NCBI GenBank assembly: GCA_024636405.1
Contig: JAGXHC010000075.1
Span: forward strand, 1 to 16,110
Direction: 5' to 3'
Source: Sulfitobacter sp.
GTDB taxonomy: Bacteria > Pseudomonadota > Alphaproteobacteria > Rhodobacterales > Rhodobacteraceae
Length of the DNA stretch: 16,110 bases
Shown here one piece after another: positions 8,272-14,323 of the stretch (position 1 is its first letter; every line of letters starts with the position of its first letter). Below the pieces are notes generated by a model, which saw only the letters and a list, made by a program, of their open reading frames with translations, made no database searches and was not told the DNA's origin. A program made the position numbers and the translations under genes.

Positions 8272-10065
8272 ATGACCGATTTTACCACCCGCCCCGAAAT
8301 CCGAGGCTCGTTCGGGGTCGCGACGTCGACCCATTGGATTGCCTCGGCGGTCGGCTTTGGTGTTCTTGAAAAGGGCGGCAATGCCTTTGACGCGGCCGTG
8401 GCAGCAGGGTTTGTGCTTCAGATCGTCGAGCCGCATCTGAATGGGCCTGCGGGCGATCTTCCGATCATTTTTCACAGCGCCAAGACCGATCAGACCAAGG
8501 TGGTCTGCGCCCAGGCCGTCACCCCGGCTGCCGCCACCATCGCGCACTACAAGGCGCAGGGGCTGACGCTGATCCCCGGTTCGGGACTGCTGTCCACCGT
8601 GGTGCCCGGCGCCTTTGACGGCTGGATGTTGATGCTGCGCGATCACGGCACAATGGGGCTGCGCGACGTTCTGCAACCCGCCATCGACTATGCCCGCGAC
8701 GGTCATCCGATGCTGCCAAGGGTCGCCAACACGATCGCAGGGCTGGCGGATTACTTTGCCGCCGAATGGCCCACCTCTGCCGAGGTCTGGACGCCGGGCG
8801 GCACGGCACCCAAACCCAATACCAATTTCAAGAACCCGGATCTGGCCGCGACCTACGACCGGCTGGTCAGTGACGCCGAAGCTGCGTCTGACGATCGCGT
8901 GGCACAAATTGACGCGGCGCGCGCTGTCTGGTCGACAGGGTTCATCGCCGACGCCATCTTTGACTATCTCAAGGATGCCTGTGTCCATGATGTGTCGGGG
9001 CAGAAAAACCGGGCGGTGCTGGCACCCGAAGACATGGCAAACTGGTCGGCCAGTTATGAGGATACGCTTAGCTATACCTACCACGGCTGGACAGTTCACA
9101 AGACCGCGCCTTGGTCGCAGGGGCCGGTTTTGTTGCAGACACTCGCGATTCTCAAGCACTTCGACCTTGGCGCAATGGACCCGATGGGCGAAGAATTCGT
9201 TCATACGGTGATCGAGGCGATGAAGCTGGCCTATGCCGACCGCGAAGCATACTACGGCGACCCCGATCACAGTGACATCCCGATGGATCACCTGCTGTCA
9301 GACGCCTACAACGCTGACCGGGCCACGCTGATTTCGGACCGCGCCTCGCTTGAGCAGCGTCCCGGTCGTGCGCCGGGGTTTGAACATCTGGCGGATGCCT
9401 ATGTCGAACGCGCCGGGCGCGATTTCGGCGTCGAGAACGCAGCGCCGCAAGAACCCACAATGGCGCATCTGACAGAAAAGCGCGGCGACACCGTGCATCT
9501 GGATGTGATCGACCGCTGGGGAAACATGGTGTCGGCAACGCCCTCTGGCGGCTGGCTGCAAAGCAATCCGGTGATCCCCGGACTTGGCTTTCCGCTGAAC
9601 TCGCGCGCGCAGATGTTCTGGCTGGAGGAAGGTCTGCCGACGTCGCTGGCCCCAAACCGTCGCCCGCGCACCACGCTGACGCCTTCGCTGGCCGAAAAAC
9701 CCGACGGCACCCGGCTTGTTTTCGGAACTCCCGGCGGCGATCAGCAGGACCAGTGGCAGTTGATCTGGTTCCTGCGTCTGGTGCATCATGGGCTGGATCT
9801 TCAGGAAGGCATGGACGCGCCGCTGTTTCACACGATGCACTTTCAAAACAGCTTTTTCCCGCGTCAGGCGCTGACAGGTGAGATGATGATCGAACCCAAT
9901 GTCGGGGATGCCGTGATTGATGGCTTGCGGGCGCGCGGCCATATCGTGACCGTGGCAGCGCCCTGGACAGTGGGCCGGCTGACCGCCGCGATGCGCCACC
10001 CCGACGGCAGCTTGCAGGCAGCGGCAACGCCCCGGCTGATGCAGGCCTATGCGGTCGGGCGCTAG
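8272..10065 (+). CDS. Ggt-family (gamma-glutamyltransferase-like) Ntn hydrolase, non-canonical active site
   Basis: Member of the gamma-glutamyltranspeptidase family: an N-terminal-nucleophile amidohydrolase made as one chain and expected to cut itself before the catalytic threonine. Conserved parts are KGGNAFDAAVAAG (34-46), LQPAIDYARDG (134-144), YADREAYYGDP (321-331) and the processing site. In the processing site T407 of RGDTVHLDVIDRWGN aligns with the nucleophile T391 of E. coli Ggt. The late GTPGGDQQDQW (485-495) is GGD-type rather than the GGS of classical GGTs. Residues that bind gamma-glutamyl groups are missing: the R114 position is Q81 and the D433 position is about M448. The Ser pair at 462-463 is Thr-Thr (467-468). 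There is no signal peptide, so it should work in the cytoplasm. It is closer in kind to the YwrD/HpxW-like group (HpxW acts on oxamate), so another amide substrate is likely. The ribosome site CGGAG is 5 bases upstream; the next gene starts 2 bases downstream. Confidence 0.88.
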   Translation: MTDFTTRPEIRGSFGVATSTHWIASAVGFGVLEKGGNAFDAAVAAGFVLQIVEPHLNGPAGDLPIIFHSAKTDQTKVVCAQAVTPAAATIAHYKAQGLTLIPGSGLLSTVVPGAFDGWMLMLRDHGTMGLRDVLQPAIDYARDGHPMLPRVANTIAGLADYFAAEWPTSAEVWTPGGTAPKPNTNFKNPDLAATYDRLVSDAEAASDDRVAQIDAARAVWSTGFIADAIFDYLKDACVHDVSGQKNRAVLAPEDMANWSASYEDTLSYTYHGWTVHKTAPWSQGPVLLQTLAILKHFDLGAMDPMGEEFVHTVIEAMKLAYADREAYYGDPDHSDIPMDHLLSDAYNADRATLISDRASLEQRPGRAPGFEHLADAYVERAGRDFGVENAAPQEPTMAHLTEKRGDTVHLDVIDRWGNMVSATPSGGWLQSNPVIPGLGFPLNSRAQMFWLEEGLPTSLAPNRRPRTTLTPSLAEKPDGTRLVFGTPGGDQQDQWQLIWFLRLVHHGLDLQEGMDAPLFHTMHFQNSFFPRQALTGEMMIEPNVGDAVIDGLRARGHIVTVAAPWTVGRLTAAMRHPDGSLQAAATPRLMQAYAVGR

Positions 10066-10067
10066 CC

Positions 10068-10841
10068 ATGACCTATTCGATTATTGCCCGCGAACCCGAC
10101 ACCGGCGAGATCGGGATCATCGTCGCCAGCAGGTTTTTCGCCTGTGGCGCTGCGGTGCCCTATGTCGGGCGGCGCGTTGCCGTGGCCACACAAGCGTTCG
10201 TCAATCCGCTTTGGGGCACCGAGGGGCGTCGGCGGCTTGAGACCGGCGAAACCGCACAGACGGTGTTGGATGAATTTGCCACCCGCGATGCGGGCCGTGA
10301 CATTCGCCAATGCCACATGATGGATACTGCGGGAAATTTCGCGGCCCATACAGGGGCTGCTTGCGTGGATTGGGCCGGGCACCGGTCAGGCACATATCAT
10401 TCGGTTGCGGGAAATATGCTTGCCGGACCACAGGTCGTTCAGGCGACCTTTGATGCCTATGCCGCAGCACCCGAAATGCCGCTGGCGGCGCGGCTGATTG
10501 CGGCCATGCGCGCGGGCGAAATGGCAGGCGGTGACAAACGCGGCAAACAGGCGGCGGGGCTGGTGATCCACCGGGGCCAGGACCATGCCTATCTGGACCT
10601 GCGCGCCGATGACCACGCCGACCCGCTAAGCGAATTGGAAAGGCTGCTGGATGTGGCGGGCGAACGGTATCTGCACGTCGCAGATGCGATGCCGACGCGC
10701 GACGATTTTTCAGGCAGCACGGACCGTGGGCCGATCGACATGGCCATCGCAAACGCTGAACGCGAACGCCTGCGCGCGGGGATGACAAGCCGATCTTTCG
10801 CCACGCTGCCCGACAGCGACGGCCACAGCGGCGGGTCGTGA
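10068..10841 (+). CDS. DUF1028 family protein, putative Ntn-type hydrolase
   Basis: Protein of the DUF1028 family (257 aa), whose biochemical role is not established. The diagnostic pattern is all here. It begins MTYSIIARE, then GEIGIIVASRFFACGAAVPYV, VATQAFVNPLWG, a HTGAACVDWAGH block (about 86-97) and GNMLAGPQVV. GGDKRGKQAAGLVI follows (about 145-158). I recall that the family is grouped with Ntn-hydrolase folds. If so, removal of the initiator Met would expose Thr2 as a candidate nucleophile; this needs checking. The family is commonly found beside Ggt-like genes and peptide ABC transporters, as here. The gene starts 2 bases after the Ggt-like stop and has no strong ribosome site, so it is probably translated by coupling. 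No signal peptide; cytoplasmic. Confidence 0.88.
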   Translation: MTYSIIAREPDTGEIGIIVASRFFACGAAVPYVGRRVAVATQAFVNPLWGTEGRRRLETGETAQTVLDEFATRDAGRDIRQCHMMDTAGNFAAHTGAACVDWAGHRSGTYHSVAGNMLAGPQVVQATFDAYAAAPEMPLAARLIAAMRAGEMAGGDKRGKQAAGLVIHRGQDHAYLDLRADDHADPLSELERLLDVAGERYLHVADAMPTRDDFSGSTDRGPIDMAIANAERERLRAGMTSRSFATLPDSDGHSGGS

Positions 10842-10845
10842 CCCA

Positions 10846-11691
10846 ATGATTGCGCTTGATCTCAACAGCCTGCTGCCGCTTTTGGCCATTGCCATCGGTG
10901 CCGGTATCGCCGGCGGCGTATTGGCCGGTTTGCTGGGCGTGGGCGGGGGCATCGTGATAGTCCCTGCGCTGTATCTTGCGCTTTCGACGGCGGGGATGGA
11001 CCCGGCAAGCACGATGCAGGTGGCGGTGGGAACCTCGCTTGCCACCATCGTATTTACATCACTTTCATCGGGATACGGCCACTTCAGACGGGGCGCCATC
11101 GACATGGCGCTGCTCAGGTTATGGGCGCCTTCGCTGTTGGTCGGGGTCATCATCGGCGCGTTGCTCGGGGGTTTTGTTTCGGGGCTGATCCTGGTCGCTG
11201 TCTTTGCCGTCGTGGCCGCCTTGGTCGCCATCGACATGATCTTTCGCAAAACCAGTGACGCACCCGCCGTGCGCAGCTTTTCCAAGCCGGTCTGGGCGGC
11301 GTTGGGCACGCTCACCGGGGCGCTTTCTGCTATGATGGGTATCGGCGGGGGCACCATCGGTGTGCCGCTGCTGAATTTTCTGGGCTATGATATTCGCCGC
11401 GCGGTCGGGACCTCTGCCGCGATCGGCTTCATCATCGGCCTGCCCGGTGCTGCGGTCTATGCGATCACCGGTCTGGGCGCAGTCGGTTTGCCGCCCTTCT
11501 CACTGGGGTATGTCAACCTTGCGGCGGCGGCCATCATCATTCCGCTCACCAGCAGCTTTGCGCATGTGGGTGTGAAACTTGCCCACAGCATCCCGCGCCG
11601 CGCCTTGCGGTTTGCATTTGGCATTTTTCTGATGATAACATCACTTCGGATGTTTTTGGACCTTTTCAGAACCTTGACTGCCAATGGATGA
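10846..11691 (+). CDS. TauE/SafE-family membrane anion exporter
   Basis: Integral membrane protein (281 aa, about eight hydrophobic segments) of the TauE/SafE family, whose studied members are linked to export of sulfite, sulfoacetate and similar anions. The internal duplication typical of the family is clear. The first glycine motif is GVLAGLLGVGGGIVIVPAL (about 25-43) and the second is ALSAMMGIGGGTIGVPLL (about 160-177), each followed by a conserved GTS segment (VGTSLATIV; VGTSAAIGF). It starts 4 bases after the DUF1028 stop and ends with an 8-base overlap with the regulator gene, so it belongs to the operon. The cargo cannot be told from sequence. The position suggests an acidic product of the hydrolases, possibly sulfonated, but the family is broad. 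Confidence 0.9.
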   Translation: MIALDLNSLLPLLAIAIGAGIAGGVLAGLLGVGGGIVIVPALYLALSTAGMDPASTMQVAVGTSLATIVFTSLSSGYGHFRRGAIDMALLRLWAPSLLVGVIIGALLGGFVSGLILVAVFAVVAALVAIDMIFRKTSDAPAVRSFSKPVWAALGTLTGALSAMMGIGGGTIGVPLLNFLGYDIRRAVGTSAAIGFIIGLPGAAVYAITGLGAVGLPPFSLGYVNLAAAAIIIPLTSSFAHVGVKLAHSIPRRALRFAFGIFLMITSLRMFLDLFRTLTANG

Positions 11692-12397
11692 CAACGCGCC
11701 CCGTTCCCGGCAGCAAGTTGCGCTGGCCGAGACATTGCGCGCGGCGATCCTCAAGGGCGATATGCTGAACGACGGGCGCATGCCGCCGGAGCGTGCTCTT
11801 GCTGAACGCTTTGGCGTCAGCCGCGCGCGTCTGCGTCTGGCGCTGGGTCTGTTGCAGGACGATGGCACGATCTTTCGCCGCCACGGCCAAGGCACTTTCG
11901 CCGCACCCCCCCCCGCGACCAATGTCGACAGCCTGCGATCGCTGGCCCGTCAGGTGACACCGCGCGATGTGATGGAAGTCAGACTTGAGGTCGAACCGGC
12001 GCTGGCGGCATTGGCCGCCGACCGGGCGCAGCCACAGGAGATTGAGGTGCTTTGCCAACTGATGCGCGCCACATTGAATTTGACGGATATGGGTGCCTAT
12101 GAGGCGGCAGATGATATGTTTCATTACAAGATCGCGGAAACAGCACGAAACCCGCTTTTTCTGACGGTCTACGAAGCCATCAGATCCGTGCGCCACGAAG
12201 CCGCCTGGACCAAGCAGCGCCGTGAAAGCTACTCTGCGCAAACGCTGCACGTGTTGGGGGACCAGCACCAGACACTGGCCGATGCGATTTCGCGGCGTGA
12301 CAGTCTTGCGGCTGCTGCCGCGATGGAGCAGCATTTGCTTACGGTGTCCAAAACCCTGTTGCGCGAACGGGTGCGCAAGATCGAACTGGATCTGTGA
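11684..12397 (+). CDS. GntR-family transcriptional regulator, FadR/FCD subfamily
   Basis: DNA-binding regulator of 237 aa. The N-terminal winged helix-turn-helix (about 12-72) contains RMPPERALAERFGVSRARLRLAL and the wing DGTIFRRHGQGTF. A short Ala-Pro linker leads to an all-helical FCD ligand domain (about 90-230). Probable metal/ligand residues of FCD proteins are visible: Asp 143 or 144 and His 147 in ADDMFHYKIAETARNPLF, His 195 in DQHQTLADAI, and His 217 in MEQHL. FCD regulators generally sense small carboxylates and often repress the operon they belong to. Here the gene is last in the operon and overlaps the exporter gene by 8 bases, implying autoregulation. The likely target is the palindrome at 2642-2658. 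The linker is encoded by a run of nine C residues. Confidence 0.92.
   Translation: MDDNAPRSRQQVALAETLRAAILKGDMLNDGRMPPERALAERFGVSRARLRLALGLLQDDGTIFRRHGQGTFAAPPPATNVDSLRSLARQVTPRDVMEVRLEVEPALAALAADRAQPQEIEVLCQLMRATLNLTDMGAYEAADDMFHYKIAETARNPLFLTVYEAIRSVRHEAAWTKQRRESYSAQTLHVLGDQHQTLADAISRRDSLAAAAAMEQHLLTVSKTLLRERVRKIELDL
11906..11914. repeat. C9 homopolymer in the regulator gene
   Basis: Nine consecutive C residues encode the Pro-Pro-Pro of the linker between the DNA-binding and ligand domains of the GntR regulator. Loss or gain of one base would separate the DNA-binding domain from the FCD domain. It may be a slippage site, or simply a chance run in GC-rich linker sequence. The frame is intact in this copy. 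Confidence 0.9.
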
Positions 12398-12666
12398 ATC
12401 CGGCGCATGTCGGCACGGGTTGCAGCCCAGACCGCACTAATGACCCAACAGGTGCGACGTTATCTTCGTTTGCCCTTTGCGATCGTCGTCTGCTGTGCGA
12501 AGACGGCGGCGGGCAACTGCGCGGTAAATGCCAGTCGCAAGAAAGTTATTCCAATTCAAATGCTTGGCCGTCCTCTCCACCGTTATGGCGTCCAAACAAT
12601 CGGTTGACGATGCTGGTATTCGACCCACATTGGGTCAGACTTAGATATTTCACATAACAGGAGCCT
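12398..12666. other. Intergenic region upstream of the amidase
   Basis: A 269-base gap separates the regulator stop from the amidase start. Short reading frames on both strands (for example a GTG-started + frame to 12657) have no recognisable motif or good ribosome site, and their composition does not look coding. The region contains a weak hairpin (CGTCT 12487-12491 with AGACG 12501-12505) and TTGACG at 12604-12609 that could be a -35 element without a convincing -10. It also holds the palindrome listed separately. It probably carries the amidase promoter, but I cannot place it firmly. Confidence 0.5.
12622..12636. promoter_or_regulatory. Palindrome GACCCA-CAT-TGGGTC, operator candidate
   Basis: GACCCA (12622-12627) and TGGGTC (12631-12636) are perfect reverse complements around three bases, 30 bases before the amidase start. 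The symmetry, small spacer and position just ahead of the ribosome site suit a dimeric regulator. It is not the same sequence or spacing as the palindrome at 2642-2658, so a shared regulator is not implied. Confidence 0.35.
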
Positions 12667-14103
12667 ATGATGGCCGGGTTTGATGCTTACGACGAACATG
12701 ACGCAGTCGGCCTTGCCGATCTGGTCAAACGCGGTGAAGTGTCGCCGGCTGATCTGCTCGAAACAGCGATAGACCGTGCCGAACAACGCGATCCAATCAT
12801 CAACGCAATGTCGCAAAAACTGTATGATCATGGCCGCACGGCAATCGAAAACGGACTTCCCGATGGACCATTCAGCGGTGTGCCTTTCCTGCTCAAAGAC
12901 GCCGGTGCCGATCTGGCCGGGTATCCCACCTTCAATGGCGCAAGACTGCTGACGCAAGAAGTTGCACCGACCGATTCAACTATCGTAGAGCGCTACAAGG
13001 CCGCCGGACTGGTTATTTTCGGCAAAACGACGACGCCGGAATTTTCGCTGGCGGCATCGACGGAAACCAGCCTGACAGGTGCCACCCGCAACCCCTGGGA
13101 TCGTGGGCGCGTCGCGGGCGGATCATCGGGCGGCGCGGCGGCGGTGGTTGCGGCGGGCATCGTTCCTGCGGCGCATGGCAGCGACGGTGGCGGCTCCATC
13201 CGTATTCCGGCATCGTGCTGCGGATTGTTCGGCATGAAACCCACCCGCGCGCGCAATCCCTCCGGCCCCCAAAGCGGCGAAGGCTGGGGCAGCCTGTCAG
13301 TCGCGCATGTGCTGACCCGATCGGTGCGCGACAGTGCCGCCATGCTGGACATCACCCAAGGCATGGCGCCGGGCGATCCTTATTGTGCGCCCGCGCGCGA
13401 ACGGCCCTATCTGGAAGAAGTGACAACCGCGCCCGGCAAGCTGCGGATCGGGTATCAGACCGCGCCCGTTTCCGGTGCGATGGTCGCAGAACCGTGCCGA
13501 CAGGCCGCCGCCGAAGCGGCCGGATTGTTGACTTCGCTGGGCCATGAGACCGAAGAAGTCGCGCTGCCCGGTGACTGGGATGCGTTGCAACAGGCACTTT
13601 GGGTGCTTGTCGCAACCAACATCTCGCGCAACATCGGCGTTATCGCGGACCGCCGATGCACCCCGGTTCTGCCGACCGAAGTTGACAGCGTGACATGGAA
13701 CGCCATTGAATCCGCGCACGCCATGTCCGCCCATGACTACGCTCAATCGCTGTACGCGATCCACCGCCAATCCCGGCTTATGGCTGCTGTGCATGACCGA
13801 TTTGACATAATCGTCAGCCCCACTGTGGCCACCCTGCCCCCCGAACTTGGTGTGCATCACACCGATACCGACGATATCGGTGCCTACGGTGCCGCGCTGG
13901 CTGCGTTTTCTCCGTTCACGCAGATGTTCAACATGACCGGCGCGCCCAGCATGTCGGTGCCGCTTCACTGGACCGAAGGCGGATTGCCTGTGGGTGTGAT
14001 GTTCTCGGCCCCGTTCGGACGCGAAGACATGTTGTTTCGCCTTGCAGGACAGTTGGAATCCGAGCGGCCGTGGTTTGATCGTCGCCCCGATCTGGGCGAA
14101 TGA
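12667..14103 (+). CDS. Amidase signature (AS) family amidohydrolase
   Basis: Cytoplasmic amidase of 478 aa that should hydrolyse a carboxamide by the Ser-cisSer-Lys mechanism. The triad is complete: Lys77 in GVPFLLKDAG, cis-Ser153 in AGGSSGGAAA, and nucleophile Ser177 in GSDGGGSIRIPAS. The spacing 76/24 is almost that of FAAH (142-217-241). The C-terminal half has SPTVATLPP and FTQMFNMTGAPSMSVPLH, then GLPVGVMF, all usual in AS amidases. Substrate cannot be assigned. The closest annotation would be a general amidase rather than GatA, since no GatB or GatC neighbours exist. Two ATGs are adjacent: AGGAG (12659-12663) is 3 bases from ATG 12667 and 6 bases from ATG 12670, so the second may be the real start. 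It lies 269 bases beyond the regulator, so it may be a separate unit, though its direction and chemistry match the operon. Confidence 0.92.
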   Translation: MMAGFDAYDEHDAVGLADLVKRGEVSPADLLETAIDRAEQRDPIINAMSQKLYDHGRTAIENGLPDGPFSGVPFLLKDAGADLAGYPTFNGARLLTQEVAPTDSTIVERYKAAGLVIFGKTTTPEFSLAASTETSLTGATRNPWDRGRVAGGSSGGAAAVVAAGIVPAAHGSDGGGSIRIPASCCGLFGMKPTRARNPSGPQSGEGWGSLSVAHVLTRSVRDSAAMLDITQGMAPGDPYCAPARERPYLEEVTTAPGKLRIGYQTAPVSGAMVAEPCRQAAAEAAGLLTSLGHETEEVALPGDWDALQQALWVLVATNISRNIGVIADRRCTPVLPTEVDSVTWNAIESAHAMSAHDYAQSLYAIHRQSRLMAAVHDRFDIIVSPTVATLPPELGVHHTDTDDIGAYGAALAAFSPFTQMFNMTGAPSMSVPLHWTEGGLPVGVMFSAPFGREDMLFRLAGQLESERPWFDRRPDLGE

Positions 14104-14307
14104 TCTGGGCCTGTGACGTGCTGCGACATGTAAGCGCCGGTTCAAGCGATACCGCCGCCGCCTGATCTGCGCGTTCGCACCGGTTGGCAAACTGTACCCT
14201 TCCCCGGCCTTTGGTCATCCGGCCATCGGCGGCAATCGGGGCGTCGCGCACCGCCGCCGCATCCATACGGCGTGAACAGATGTTTGTGGATGCGCCCCGT
14301 GACCTTT

Positions 14308-14322
14308 GTGCTATTTCAGCAC
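14308..14322. repeat. Small inverted repeat at the antiporter start
   Basis: GTGCT (14308-14312) and AGCAC (14318-14322) are perfect complements around ATTTC and end one base before the antiporter ATG. No Shine-Dalgarno sequence is visible there, so folding of this stem could affect initiation. It is short and may be chance. The rest of the 220-base gap from 14104 shows no gene or convincing terminator. Confidence 0.3.
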
Positions 14323-14323
14323 G

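Noticed and set aside
8254..9291. 345-codon minus-strand frame opposite the Ggt-like gene
   Set aside because: Shadow of a gene with clear conserved motifs; composition is not protein-like and there is no ribosome site.
12394..12657. Possible 87-residue small protein (GTG start overlapping the regulator stop)
   Set aside because: No recognisable motif, no ribosome site of its own, and biased Ser/Pro/Arg composition; the region is better explained as control sequence for the amidase.
13297..14190. 297-codon minus-strand frame opposite the amidase
   Set aside because: Overlaps a gene with a complete catalytic triad; Arg/His-rich sequence without recognisable domains.
14104..14323. Search for a tRNA or terminator (a GGTTCAAGC T-loop-like string near 14140)
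   Set aside because: The flanking bases do not form a T-arm or acceptor stem, and no hairpin with a T-tract was found.
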